From NCBI GenBank assembly GCA_902506565.1, contig LR732703.1, positions 1,720,643 through 1,784,642 of the forward strand: a stretch of 64,000 nt of DNA. Reading direction: 5' to 3'. Under the pieces are notes generated by a model, which saw only the letters and a program-made list of their open reading frames with translations, made no database searches and was not told the DNA's origin. Positions 17,736-26,957 of the stretch are shown one piece after another. Positions within the stretch are counted from its first letter, which is position 1. Every line of letters starts with the position of its first letter. Source of the stretch: Burkholderiales bacterium 8X (GTDB lineage: Bacteria > Pseudomonadota > Gammaproteobacteria > Burkholderiales > Burkholderiaceae_C). The translations under genes and the position numbers were made by a program.

Positions 17736-18464
17736 TCAGGACTTCTTCTTGAAGATGACGACGTGCTGCCAAGGCAGTCTCGCGTCCGTGCGGACCCACT
17801 GCAGGGGCAGGACTTCTGCTTCCCGTCGGATCTGCCTTTCGGTCATCTTGTGCAGCGGCTTGATCGGCACCGCAGGGTCTTCCGCCTTGTACTCCACGAA
17901 CACGACCTGCCCCCCGGGAGCGAGCGACTGAACCACGCTCCTGAGCATTTCGTATGGCGCAGACAGCTCGTGATACACGTCGACCATGATCGCCAGGTCG
18001 ACAGAACCCGGCGCCAGGCGGGCATCGTTTTCAGAACCCAGTGAAGGCGTGATATTGCGCATGCCCTCGGCTTCGGCAGCCTTGCGCAGCAGCGCCACCA
18101 TCTCGGGTTGCACATCGACCGCGAGAACTTTGCCTGACGGCCCGACCAGCCGCGCCATGCGACGGGACAGATAGCCGGTACCAGCGCCGATGTCGGCGAC
18201 CACCATGCCCGGCTTCAAGGCCAGCGCATCCAAAAGAAGGTCGGTTCGTTCTTCCTTCTCCCGTTCCTGGCGTTCGAGCCACTGCGCGCCTTGCCAGCCC
18301 ATGACCTGCGCAATCTCGCGACCCATGTAGCGTTTGCCGATTCCGTCCGCGCTGGGTGTTCCGGCAACATAGGCCGGCTCCTGCGCCTGCGCAAATAGGC
18401 TGCCTGCGCCAAGCAGCGATGCAACGACTGCGGCCGATACTGCAAGGCTCCGAAAGAAGGTCAT
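17736..18464 (-). CDS. Exported SAM-dependent methyltransferase-like protein
   Basis: A 242-residue Rossmann-fold class I methyltransferase. Motif I VADIGAGTGYLSRRMARLVG and the acidic strand VLAVDVQPEMVALL are intact, followed by SVDLAIMVDVYHELSAPYEM and GGQVVFVEYKAED. Unusually, a convincing signal peptide precedes it (MTFFRSLAVSAAVVASLLGA, cleaved near LFAQAQE). SAM is not expected in the periplasm, so either the signal is misleading, the catalytic fold is used for something else, or the protein stays tethered on the inside. The substrate is unknown. The gene ends 37 bp from the convergent DUF427 gene. Confidence 0.85.
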   Translation of the reverse strand: MTFFRSLAVSAAVVASLLGAGSLFAQAQEPAYVAGTPSADGIGKRYMGREIAQVMGWQGAQWLERQEREKEERTDLLLDALALKPGMVVADIGAGTGYLSRRMARLVGPSGKVLAVDVQPEMVALLRKAAEAEGMRNITPSLGSENDARLAPGSVDLAIMVDVYHELSAPYEMLRSVVQSLAPGGQVVFVEYKAEDPAVPIKPLHKMTERQIRREAEVLPLQWVRTDARLPWQHVVIFKKKS

Positions 18465-18817
18465 GTCACGCGCGTCTCACCCATGTTGGGCAGACAGCGG
18501 GCCAGCAATACGATGCAGCCTTCAAGAAGGAGCGGTGAACCGGAAAGTTGGCATGCGCACGCGCCAGCATGCGGGATCCGCTCGGGCCCGCCCATGCCGA
18601 GGAAGTCGAAGGGTTCGCCAATAATGACCAAGTCGAATCCGGATGTGATTGCATGACAGGTGCCTCGGTTGAGATGCCTCGTTGTAATTGGCAAGTCAAT
18701 GACGCAACGTGTCGAAAGTCGCGACCTCCTGTCGGAGAAATGGAACACCGAAGGGCTCCAAAGCAGCCATCAATGCGAAAGCACTGCGTCAGCTCAGTTG
18801 CAGGAAGACTCGACGAT
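18465..18817. other. Intergenic stretch without recognised gene
   Basis: 353 bases between two minus-strand genes. Short open frames exist on both strands but none has family-like sequence or a good ribosome-binding site. It should contain the promoter of the exported methyltransferase-like gene. Confidence 0.5.
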
Positions 18818-19720
18818 TCAGGAATCGACCGACAGCCGGGCGCGGAGATCGTCGAGCAGCCAGCGTCCGGCCTTGCCCGGAACCCTTTCGCGCCGATGCG
18901 CTGCGTAGATGGCCAATCCGTCTGCCGGCGTCGCATCGTCCGCGATGTCGATCGGCACCAGCTGGCCTGCTGCCAGAGCCGTCTCGACCAGGTGAAGCGG
19001 CATCCTGCACCAGCCGAAGCCCGCCAGCAAGAAGTCGAGACGTCGACCGAGATCGACGAAGCGCCAACGGCGTTCGCCGACCAGGCCGTAGTCTGGGCTG
19101 CCGGCATCGACCGGGTCGGACAGCACGAGTTGCACGTAAGGCGCCAGGTCGTCCGCTTGCGCGGGTCGTCCGAGAGTGGCCAGCGGATGATGAGGAGAGA
19201 CGACGGCCTGCAAGCGCACCTGCATGAGCGGGAAGGCCGCGATGTCCTCGGGAACGACTGGCAAGAGCATGCAGATCGCCAGCGCTGCCGTGCCACCTCG
19301 CAGGCGACGCAGCGAGCCGCCAAGACCTTCCGTCGAGAACGTCACGACGAGGTCCGGAAACGTGACGCTGAGTGCCCGCAGGCTTTCGATCAGCGGCGCG
19401 GTCGGCACGAGCGGATCGATGGCCAGCGCCAGTTCGGGCTCCAGACCGGATCGTGTGCTGGCCGCCATCGCCTCGAACTTGTTCGCAGTTGCCAGGACGC
19501 GGCGCGCCTGGTCCACCAGCACGCGTCCGACATCCGTGAGCCGGGGCCGGTGGCCCGTGCGGTCGAAGAGCACGACGCCTTGCGATTCCTCGAGTGAGGC
19601 GACGGTTTGGCTGATGGCGGATTGCACCCGGCGAAGCTCGCGTCCGGTTGCCGAGAAGCTGCCGAGATCCGCGATGGTGACGAGGACACGCAACTGGTCG
19701 AGAGTGAGACTGCCAATCAC
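18818..19720 (-). CDS. LysR-family regulator (divergent from azoreductase)
   Basis: A 300-residue LysR-type regulator. The N-terminal winged HTH is LDQLRVLVTIADLGSFSATG followed by RELRRVQSAISQTVASLEES; the effector-binding domain covers about residues 90-300. It starts with GTG at 19720. A palindrome ATCAGTC-T-GACTGAT lies just upstream (19726-19740) in the 105 bp shared with the azoreductase gene, as expected for a LysR controlling its divergent neighbour. The effector is unknown; such pairs commonly respond to quinones or azo compounds (inference). Confidence 0.92.
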   Translation of the reverse strand: MIGSLTLDQLRVLVTIADLGSFSATGRELRRVQSAISQTVASLEESQGVVLFDRTGHRPRLTDVGRVLVDQARRVLATANKFEAMAASTRSGLEPELALAIDPLVPTAPLIESLRALSVTFPDLVVTFSTEGLGGSLRRLRGGTAALAICMLLPVVPEDIAAFPLMQVRLQAVVSPHHPLATLGRPAQADDLAPYVQLVLSDPVDAGSPDYGLVGERRWRFVDLGRRLDFLLAGFGWCRMPLHLVETALAAGQLVPIDIADDATPADGLAIYAAHRRERVPGKAGRWLLDDLRARLSVDS

Positions 19721-19725
19721 AATGT

Positions 19726-19740
19726 ATCAGTCTGACTGAT
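19726..19740. promoter_or_regulatory. LysR-box palindrome (ATC-N9-GAT)
   Basis: Perfect inverted repeat of 7-base arms around one central base, ATCAGTC-T-GACTGAT, matching the ATC-N9-GAT form of the T-N11-A LysR box. It begins 5 bases upstream of the LysR GTG and lies about 85 bases upstream of the azoR start, suiting autoregulation and activation of azoR. Confidence 0.65.
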
Positions 19741-19825
19741 GGACATCATCACATTTTAATCACTTACAAAAGGGAGACTGCAACTTTAGATTCCTCACTT
19801 CTTCACATCAGGTCCATTGAACGCC

Positions 19826-20446
19826 ATGACATCCCAGCTACTCGTCGTCGAAACCAGCCCTCGCGGAAATGACTCGGTCTCACGCCAATTGACGCGCCGC
19901 TTCGTCTCGGACTGGCAGGCAGCCCATCCAGCCGGTGAGGTCGTGCATCGCGATCTGGCGGACACCGACCTTCCCCACATCGACGCGGCGTGGCTGGCCG
20001 CCTACTTCACACCGCAGGGCCGCCAGACCCTCGAGATGAAGCAGACGCTGCGCCAGTCGGACATCCTGGTCGCCGAGCTCCTGAGTGCCGACCATTTCGT
20101 CATCGGGACGCCTGTCTACAACTACAACGTCCCCTCCACGCTCAAGGGCTGGATCGATCACATCGTCCGCAAGGGGCAGACCCTCGGATTCGATGGCAAG
20201 GGTCTTCTCGAAGGCAAGAAAGCGACCGTGCTGATCGCGTCGGGCGGAAGCTATGGCGAAGGGTCGCCGATCCGCGAACGTGACATTGCGACGCTGTACC
20301 TTCGGCTCGTCCTGGGTGTCATCGGCATTTCGGACGTGACCTTCGTCGCGGGCGGCGGCGCGAAGACGGTCGACATGGGCGAAGTGACGATGGATGCGTT
20401 CGTCCGAACGATGGCTCCGGCGATCGAACGGGCAGCTCGAGTTTGA
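19826..20446 (+). CDS. azoR: FMN-dependent NADH-azoreductase / quinone reductase
   Basis: A 206-residue flavodoxin-fold oxidoreductase of the AzoR (NQO-like) family, which uses NADH and FMN to reduce azo bonds or quinones by two electrons. Visible motifs are the phosphate loop [14 protein letters not shown], the isoalloxazine-contacting [19 protein letters not shown] and [11 protein letters not shown]. The ATG at 19826 begins the normal N-terminus ([14 protein letters not shown]); a TTG at 19817 is possible but less likely. It is cytoplasmic and transcribed divergently from a LysR regulator across a LysR-box palindrome. Confidence 0.93.
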   Translation: MTSQLLVVETSPRGNDSVSRQLTRRFVSDWQAAHPAGEVVHRDLADTDLPHIDAAWLAAYFTPQGRQTLEMKQTLRQSDILVAELLSADHFVIGTPVYNYNVPSTLKGWIDHIVRKGQTLGFDGKGLLEGKKATVLIASGGSYGEGSPIRERDIATLYLRLVLGVIGISDVTFVAGGGAKTVDMGEVTMDAFVRTMAPAIERAARV

Positions 20447-20679
20447 GTATGGAATGGGGCGATTCGTTGCGCGATACCGATTGCGCGAGACCTTTTGCCA
20501 AAGGTTCAATGGACGCGAAAAGGGTAGCGACTGATCACCGGCTGAGGACGAGCTTTGCATCTGCGCTTTGGCGACAACTATGTTCAGGCTGTTGCACTTT
20601 TGACATCAGCGGCAGCCAAAAAGATGTCGAAGGCCGCCTTTGATTGTTCGTTTAATAGATGGGTTAGGTGCCGCAACCG

Positions 20680-21225
20680 CTAAAGCTTTAAATCATAGGC
20701 AAGCTGCTCGAGAAACTGATCGTACGCCTCCCTCTGTGCAGCCTTGTTTCGCTCCTTCGTAAAGCGATCTTCCCAGGCAGGATCCCACCCCTTAGAAGTG
20801 TGTTGCCGCCTGTCTCCATCTTGGGTCGAGAGGTCACTTCGAATCCGCGCGTCCTGTCCGGCACCACCATATGGAGCAAAAGCCTCTTGCATGAACCGCT
20901 CGTAGGTGGCAAACAGCTTCTTTGAGAAGAATGGCTTGTATGTGTACATTGCTTTGTCGACAGCCCGCTTGCGCGCAATGACATGGGCGGGAGTAAGTTC
21001 CTTCCATCCTCCGACAAAGGATAGGTAAGAGTAAATGTCGTTCAGGTCACCACCAACGGTCTTGTAGATTTCGCTTCGTAGGCCGGTAGCCCGCTCCGCA
21101 CTCTTAACGGAGTTGTTGATAACGATGCCCAGGACGAGAACAAGGAGCGGGGTGAGTATTGAAACGGCTAGCTTCGCCTTTTCGAGACTCGTCCACGGTG
21201 AGACTTTCATTTGCAGTTCATCCAT
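20680..21225 (-). CDS. Single-TM hypothetical protein (181 aa)
   Basis: An uncharacterised protein with one N-terminal membrane helix (about residues 18-38, AKLAVSILTPLLVLVLGIVI) and a soluble helical C-terminal domain, containing GDLNDIYSYLSFVGGWKELT, AVDKAMYTYKPFFSKKLFAT and APYGGAGQDARIRSD. Similar single-TM proteins of unknown role are scattered in bacterial accessory regions. The ATG at 21225 follows TTAAGG and gives an 181-residue protein. Codon and base use are visibly more AT-rich than in the flanking operons. The same layout (TM helix then an LND[IF]Y element) occurs in the next minus-strand gene at 21464-22048, so the two may be distant relatives. Confidence 0.72.
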   Translation of the reverse strand: MDELQMKVSPWTSLEKAKLAVSILTPLLVLVLGIVINNSVKSAERATGLRSEIYKTVGGDLNDIYSYLSFVGGWKELTPAHVIARKRAVDKAMYTYKPFFSKKLFATYERFMQEAFAPYGGAGQDARIRSDLSTQDGDRRQHTSKGWDPAWEDRFTKERNKAAQREAYDQFLEQLAYDLKL

Positions 21226-21463
21226 AAGACGCCTTAAGGTATGTATTCCGCAAGTGGGAAGTGCGGGAGGTTGTGGACACCAAGCTCTTTTGAAAGTGGC
21301 TTGCACCCTGGGTTTTCACCCCTTCTGCTGTTCAAACATCCAGTTGTAGAAAATCCGCAAATCCAGGCGAGCCTACCTAAACAAACTTAAGCTGACAAGC
21401 AGGCAGCCCGGCTCTCAAACAGCCCTTGGCGCTAGACGATCTAAATCTCTTTTGTGACCGCCC

Positions 21464-22048
21464 CTACCAGGTAGACACGGACAAGCTCTCAGCGTTGACT
21501 GGGGACATGGTTAAACCGATAAGACGGGCTTGCTCACTCTTTAGCGCCGCAAAAGACGAGGAGGCGTAGTCTTCGAGGCCCTCAGGAAAATCGACGACGC
21601 TTAGAATTTGAGTAAAGTCGCCACGATCCCATTGGTTGAGTACAGCTTTGTATGCGGCAACATGTGCCACAAAGTGCAGCAAGCAGCTAGGAAACTCTGT
21701 CTCTCGCACGAGATGCGAATTCTTGAGAATGAGTTGCTCTTGGAACTCGTTCAACGGCATGAAGACGGTCGGCAACCACACTTTCCACTCGTTCAACTCG
21801 TGTTGACTCGGCGACCGACGATCTATAAAAATTGCGCCTTGACCCAACCGCTCCTTGAGTGCAGCAGCCGTAATTGCACCGGCTTTCGAAGCGACAAATA
21901 AAGGGCCGTAGAAATCGTTAAGCCGTTTGTTCACAAGCTCGAGGGCGTCTTTTCTCCGCGCTAGACGAAGGTCATACGCGTACTTGCCAAGCAACCCAGC
22001 GATCGCAAGCAAAATGGTGACTGCTAGCGACGCTGTATCGGTGTTCAT
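21464..22048 (-). CDS. Single-TM hypothetical protein (194 aa)
   Basis: An uncharacterised protein with an N-terminal membrane helix (about residues 5-24, TASLAVTILLAIAGLLGKYA). A basic juxtamembrane helix (RLARRKDALELVNKRLNDFY) follows, then a globular helical domain with LPTVFMPLNEFQEQLIL and SCLLHFVAHVAAYKAV. The KRLNDFYGPLF element is a recurrent feature of small membrane-tethered bacterial proteins of unknown function. The ATG at 22048 has a purine-rich AAAAGAAG stretch upstream. It is divergent from the patatin gene with 294 bp between starts. The role is unknown; membrane placement next to a phospholipase-like gene is the only clue. Confidence 0.72.
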   Translation of the reverse strand: MNTDTASLAVTILLAIAGLLGKYAYDLRLARRKDALELVNKRLNDFYGPLFVASKAGAITAAALKERLGQGAIFIDRRSPSQHELNEWKVWLPTVFMPLNEFQEQLILKNSHLVRETEFPSCLLHFVAHVAAYKAVLNQWDRGDFTQILSVVDFPEGLEDYASSSFAALKSEQARLIGLTMSPVNAESLSVSTW

Positions 22049-22342
22049 GAGCGCTTCTTTTAGTGCCAGTTGGCGTAAGCAAATACGGCCTTGCCAAAGC
22101 TCGATCAATGGAGCTTAGCCATGATAACGGAGCTTTGACGCTCTGAGAAACTTACTTAATTGAAGTTTATTTGACCGTTCAAAGAGGGCTGCGCTGCGTC
22201 CGCCTCACAAGTCTAAATTGCATCAAGGCTTGGGTACCGTACGACTTATTGCTTTTAGTCGATTGACTTCTTGGCGGACCGCACTAGTCTCCGTGGCCTT
22301 GCTGCCCAGAGCGATGCCCGTCCAGCCGGGCGAGGAGACGCC

Positions 22343-25300
22343 ATGAATGTCGACGACGAGCCCGCCCCCGAGCAGCCGCTTCGCGACTATGGTGCGGAAA
22401 TTCGTTTTGGCATCGTCATGTATGGTGGTGTGTCGCTGGCCATCTACATCAACGGGGTATCCAACGAGCTGTTTGAGATGGCATGCGCCACGCCGCGTGA
22501 AGGCCTGCGGCCGCGTTCGAAGTTGCTCGCGTCCACGAAAGATGTCTATGGCCGGCTCGCCTGGCTGGTCTCCGACGACCGGCTGGTTCAGGTGTATGCG
22601 CGGGCTCTGGAGCGGCGTGATGCGGAGCAACGCGCAGGGCGAGACGACCGGGGCGAGCTCCCGGAGGACGCCTGGACCGATCGCTGGTTGATCGATCGCC
22701 AGCCGACTCGCCTAACGATCGATGTGATAGCCGGGACATCGGCTGGCGGCATCAACGGCATCTTCCTGGCCAAAGCGCTGGTGAACGCGGAGCCCTACAG
22801 TTTGCTGCGCGACCTGTGGATCAACGAAGGCGATTTCGCGCTTCTGTTGCACGACGAGGCGTCGTATGCCGGCCTTGACACAGCGGCGATACGGCGTTGG
22901 CAGGCTCCCGAGTCGCTGCTGAACAGCGACCGCATGTATCTGAAACTGCGTGATGCGATGGCCGGAATGAGCATTGCAACGCCGCCGCCGGCTGAGAAGG
23001 ATGAATCGCCGTACGCGGAGGAACTGGATGTCTTTGTCACAACCACCGACATCCGGGGCACGCGTGTGCCATTGCGGCTTTATGACAAGGTGGTCTACGA
23101 ACTGCGCCACAAGCAGAGCTTTCACTTCGCCTACCGGCCAGGCGACACGCTCCGCTCGAGCGACTTCCAGTCGGCCCACAACCCTTTTCTTGCATTCGCA
23201 GCGCGCTGCACATCTTCGTTTCCGTTCGCCTTCGAACCTATGACCCTCCAGGCAATGTCCCGTCTGCAAACTTCGGTTGCGGGTCAGGACCAAGGACGAT
23301 GGCGGCAGTTTTTTCCTGGTCTTCGCGCGGTTGGCAAGGAGACGGACGAGGAGATATGGGAGCGCCAGCAATCGCGTGCGTTTGGCGATGGCGGTTATCT
23401 CGACAACAAGCCGTTCACCTATGTGGTCGAGACGCTGTCCGCGCGACAGGCAGCTACGCCAGTCGAGCGCAAGCTCGTTTACATCGAGCCGGCGCCCCAA
23501 GCCATTGACGATGCGACCACCGATAAGAGCGGCGCCTCACCGCCTGATGCGCTGAGCAACTCGATGGCTGCGTTGGTAGGCATCCCGCGCTACGAAACTA
23601 TCCGCGAGGACCTTCAGGCCGTATTGCAGCGCAACCGCCGCATTGAACGCATCGAGAGACTGGTGCAGTACAGCGAGGCCACGGTCGAGGCAGCAACGGA
23701 GCCATTCACCGGCACCGATAGCTCCGCATCGGGTCGGCGCCGGTGGTCGGAAATGCGGCGCAGCGATCTCGTCGCACGCAACGGCATCGCGTTTCTGCCT
23801 TACTGGCGGCTGCGCATTCTTTCAGTGACAGACACGCTCGCTGACAACCTGGCAGCGCGTTGGGGCATCGACCAGGACTCGGACCACTTGTACGCGTTGC
23901 GGGCCATCGTGCGGGCCTGGCGCGATCAGCGCTTCGCTGAGGAAGGCGAGCCCGAGCCAAGGCAGCCCACGAGCGCCTTCCTGGATCAATTCGACTTGGA
24001 CTTCAGGATTCGTCGGCTTGGCTTCGTGTTGCGCAAGATCGACCAGGTGGTTCGTCTGTTGCAGAAGCGGCTGCGCTTGCCGAAGAACGAGGATCCGCGG
24101 GTTTGGTGCGATGGGGACGAGTTGTCCGAATCTGATCGAAACTTGGTTAGACGCCTTCGTTCTTACGGCTTGGATCTCTGCGTGGAGCACGAGGAGGACC
24201 GGGGCATGCGCAAGCAAGCCGTTGTGGCTTTGAGTCGGCTGAAAGGCGGCTTGCGAATGGTGCATTCCGAATTGCGGCGGCAGGCTCGGCTCTATCGCAG
24301 TTCGGGCGAAGGCCCGCCTGCGCCCACAGCGGAAGAGCGCGAGGAATTGCAGGAACTGCTGGACTTCCTTTTAAATGCCGACCCGGCCGCGGACCGGCAA
24401 TGCCGGCTGCGACTAACTGACGGTGGCAGTGATATCCCCGTGGTCCTAAAGGCATTTCACATGCCGTCCGCCACGCGCACACTACAGGAGACAGTCTTCC
24501 TGCGTGCGGAGGAATTGTTGCGCGTCGCCGCCGTGTCGGGGCTTACCCAATTACAGGTCCGCCTAGAGCAGGGTGTCGAGTGGATGCGTGTAAAACGCGC
24601 GCCGGCCAGTCGCCAAGCCACGGATAGCGAGCGCACCGCTGTCACTGGCGCTAAACCGCTGCCCGCAGATGCCGCGTCGGCGCGCGCCTGGCAACTTCTA
24701 GGTCAGCCTGGCTTCGGGCATGCCCGTGATCTGGAGGGCAAGACTGTCATTCCCGATCTTGCGGAGACCGGAGACTCCCAACTCGATTCGAATGTCGGAC
24801 GGCTCTTGCGCAGGTTTATGAGCAGCTACTATCTGCGCTTCGATCATTACGACCAGATCAGCTTCCCGGTCTACTACGACACCGGCACCGGTGAACCCGC
24901 GACAGTGCAGATCGTTCGCGTCAGCCCCCAAGATGCAACCAGCCTGATCGATGAGGCCGCCCTCGATGGACGCCGCAAGCTGGCGGGAACCGCCATGCTG
25001 AACTTCGGTGCGTTCTTGGAGAAGCGCTGGCGCCGCAACGACATTCTCTGGGGCCGCCTGGACGGAGCCGAGCGCCTCATTCACGCACTGTTACCCGCAG
25101 TGGACAACGGAACGAAGGCCGTCTGCCGGGAGCTGGTCGACCGGGCCCACGCCATGATCCTTCGCGAGGCGCTGCTTCCGGAAGGGCACAACAACCTAGC
25201 CGAACTGCTGTGCGAGGCTCTCAACGAGCTGCCGGACGGTGACTTGTCGGACCGGCTCAAGACGCTCTTCGATCGACTGAAGCTGGGCGACGGACTTCGA

Positions 25301-25921
25301 CAGGAAAAGCTGCGCGTGTTGCTGGCGTCCCTGCTCGGGCCCCAGGGCCTGCTCCAGTACATGCGCAGCAAGCCAGATACGAATTTCAATCCCGACCCGA
25401 AGACAGCGCTTGCCAACGCCGCGCGGGCCGTGAAAGTGACCGGTCGCGTTTTGGAGGGAATCTCTCAGCGTCGCGGCGCGGGCGAGAAGACGGTTCGGTG
25501 GGTAGCGCGCATGGGCCTCGTCTTCCAGGGCCTCTTAGCACTTTCGGTGCCGGGAAGCATCAGTCTCGGCGTGTTCCGCCACTGGATCAAGATCCTCTAC
25601 GGATTCGAGACCTTTCTACTGGTCGCTTCCTTCCTACTCGCGCTCGATGGTGTGCGGAGTCTCGCCCTGACGGCGCTCGCCGTGACCGTGGCGGTGCATC
25701 TCGCCAGCCTGATCGCGGCGGACGCGATGGAGAGCAAGCAGCGCTACCTCAAGGTAGCCGGGGGAGTGCTTGGCTTTACGCTCATCGTGCTAGCTTTGTT
25801 CGGAGCGGTCACGCTCAGCCAATTTGACTTCATGGGATCTAACACTCCGCCGTGCGCGCGAGACGAGTCGGCGCAGCCGAGGTGGCCATGGTCGCGGTTT
25901 TGCGCTCCGTTGGCGCGATGA
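22343..25921 (+). CDS. Large membrane-anchored patatin-like phospholipase (DUF3376-type)
   Basis: A 1192-residue protein. The patatin core has the glycine-rich block GIVMYGGVSLAIYINGVSNE (residues 23-42), nucleophile elbow IAGTSAGGING (Ser133) and catalytic dyad Asp349 in AFGDGGYLDNKPF, so the Ser-Asp dyad is complete. It resembles the long patatin-related family with a DUF3376-like extension. The middle (about 500-1050) is mostly helical and charged with no domain I can name. The last 140 residues carry three or four membrane helices (GLVFQGLLALSVPG, FETFLLVASFLLALDG, LALTALAVTVAVHLASLI, GGVLGFTLIVLALFGAVTL). The ATG at 22343 has a GAGGAG box 6 bases upstream; an upstream in-frame ATG at 22271 lacks one. 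It would hydrolyse membrane lipid acyl chains from the cytoplasmic face. Confidence 0.9.
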   Translation: MNVDDEPAPEQPLRDYGAEIRFGIVMYGGVSLAIYINGVSNELFEMACATPREGLRPRSKLLASTKDVYGRLAWLVSDDRLVQVYARALERRDAEQRAGRDDRGELPEDAWTDRWLIDRQPTRLTIDVIAGTSAGGINGIFLAKALVNAEPYSLLRDLWINEGDFALLLHDEASYAGLDTAAIRRWQAPESLLNSDRMYLKLRDAMAGMSIATPPPAEKDESPYAEELDVFVTTTDIRGTRVPLRLYDKVVYELRHKQSFHFAYRPGDTLRSSDFQSAHNPFLAFAARCTSSFPFAFEPMTLQAMSRLQTSVAGQDQGRWRQFFPGLRAVGKETDEEIWERQQSRAFGDGGYLDNKPFTYVVETLSARQAATPVERKLVYIEPAPQAIDDATTDKSGASPPDALSNSMAALVGIPRYETIREDLQAVLQRNRRIERIERLVQYSEATVEAATEPFTGTDSSASGRRRWSEMRRSDLVARNGIAFLPYWRLRILSVTDTLADNLAARWGIDQDSDHLYALRAIVRAWRDQRFAEEGEPEPRQPTSAFLDQFDLDFRIRRLGFVLRKIDQVVRLLQKRLRLPKNEDPRVWCDGDELSESDRNLVRRLRSYGLDLCVEHEEDRGMRKQAVVALSRLKGGLRMVHSELRRQARLYRSSGEGPPAPTAEEREELQELLDFLLNADPAADRQCRLRLTDGGSDIPVVLKAFHMPSATRTLQETVFLRAEELLRVAAVSGLTQLQVRLEQGVEWMRVKRAPASRQATDSERTAVTGAKPLPADAASARAWQLLGQPGFGHARDLEGKTVIPDLAETGDSQLDSNVGRLLRRFMSSYYLRFDHYDQISFPVYYDTGTGEPATVQIVRVSPQDATSLIDEAALDGRRKLAGTAMLNFGAFLEKRWRRNDILWGRLDGAERLIHALLPAVDNGTKAVCRELVDRAHAMILREALLPEGHNNLAELLCEALNELPDGDLSDRLKTLFDRLKLGDGLRQEKLRVLLASLLGPQGLLQYMRSKPDTNFNPDPKTALANAARAVKVTGRVLEGISQRRGAGEKTVRWVARMGLVFQGLLALSVPGSISLGVFRHWIKILYGFETFLLVASFLLALDGVRSLALTALAVTVAVHLASLIAADAMESKQRYLKVAGGVLGFTLIVLALFGAVTLSQFDFMGSNTPPCARDESAQPRWPWSRFCAPLAR

Positions 25922-26462
25922 CGAGATTCGGCAATTGCTGTTGAGCTGCACGCCGAATGTAGATATGGCCGGCCAAGCAGCAGCAAACTTTAATTACTGC
26001 AAGCAGACAAGATCTTTGCGCAGGCTGTCGAGGGTGAGGTTGCCCAGGCTGTCGACTGATTTATAGGCGGGCCTGATATGCCCAAGAACCCCTGATCCTT
26101 CATGTGGGCGCCGCTGGCGAATGGCATGGACCTGGCCATTTCGCTTCGGACGGTCGCGGCTTTCGTCCGTGGCGAACGGCGGCCAAAGGGGTCGCCACCT
26201 TGGCTGCAGCAGAAGATATGAGCCATTCGCTATAGGCGTGTCGGCCGATCCGCCGCGACGAGTGAGGTATGGCCAACGCGCTCTGCATGACACAAGATTG
26301 CCTACTCGGCATACAAGAGCATCAACAATGTCGAGACGTTGGCGAAAAATCGCACCGAAGAATTCTGAAATTCGGACGGGTGGGCTAACTGTCGACACGG
26401 TCGGTCTGCACGGCCAACGGCACAGCGGCCGGGCGTCGAGGCGTTTGGAAAAAGGTAGCAGC
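25922..26462. other. Intergenic stretch without recognised gene
   Basis: 541 bases between the patatin and the three-TM protein genes. Open frames on both strands (for example antisense up to 26782) carry no recognisable domain. They may be decayed coding sequence, but nothing is identifiable. The promoter for the 26463 gene is expected here. Confidence 0.4.
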
Positions 26463-26957
26463 ATGTGGCGAAGACTCTTGGGCCGCAGTGACCCGCGCAA
26501 AGCAACATTCACGCCGGAGCATTTGGACGGGCTGGAAGCGCTCGACAAGTTCAAGCTGGCACGTGCATACATCGAACATGAGAACACGCTGATCGGCCAG
26601 CGGATTACCTGGTTCTTGACGCTGCAGGGCTTCCTGTTCACGGCCTTCTTCCTGACCGCACAGTTGCCCTGGAAGGATGGAAAGCCAATGGCTGGCCTCT
26701 GGATGCTGGCCGATGTGGGCACAATCGTGATCGCATTCCTTGGTGCAGGATCGAGCCTGTTGGTCTTCGTGCTTTTGGCCATGGCACTGCGCGAGCTAGA
26801 GCTCGTTGGTGCCTGGTGGGCAAAGCAGAGGGACCGGGGTGGGTTCCCACCGGTGACTGCTGACCCGTCGCCGGTGAATGCACATTGTTTTTCTATCGCC
26901 TTTGTGATTGTCTGGATCGCTCTCGCAGTCGCCTTTCAGATCGCTAAAGACATGTGA
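26463..26957 (+). CDS. Three-TM hypothetical membrane protein (164 aa)
   Basis: An uncharacterised inner-membrane protein. A short amphipathic N-terminal region with HENTLIGQRITWFLTLQGFL leads into TM1 (about 48-67). TM2 spans about 79-108 with a glycine kink (IVIAFLGAGSSLLVFVLLAM), and TM3 is near the C-terminus (about 142-161, CFSIAFVIVWIALAVAF). The EHENxLIxQRxTW element recurs in other small bacterial membrane proteins of unknown role. The ATG at 26463 has AAAGG 7-9 bases upstream; the open frame continues upstream to 26121 but is low complexity. It lies downstream of the patatin in the same orientation, although the 541-bp gap argues for its own promoter. Confidence 0.75.
   Translation: MWRRLLGRSDPRKATFTPEHLDGLEALDKFKLARAYIEHENTLIGQRITWFLTLQGFLFTAFFLTAQLPWKDGKPMAGLWMLADVGTIVIAFLGAGSSLLVFVLLAMALRELELVGAWWAKQRDRGGFPPVTADPSPVNAHCFSIAFVIVWIALAVAFQIAKDM

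Noticed and set aside
22271..22342. 24-codon N-terminal extension of the patatin
   Set aside because: The downstream ATG at 22343 has a GAGGAG box and the extension has no conserved-looking sequence.
25994..26782. 262-codon minus-strand frame after the patatin gene, considered as a broken gene
   Set aside because: Much of it is antisense to the three-TM protein and no family could be recognised in the remainder.
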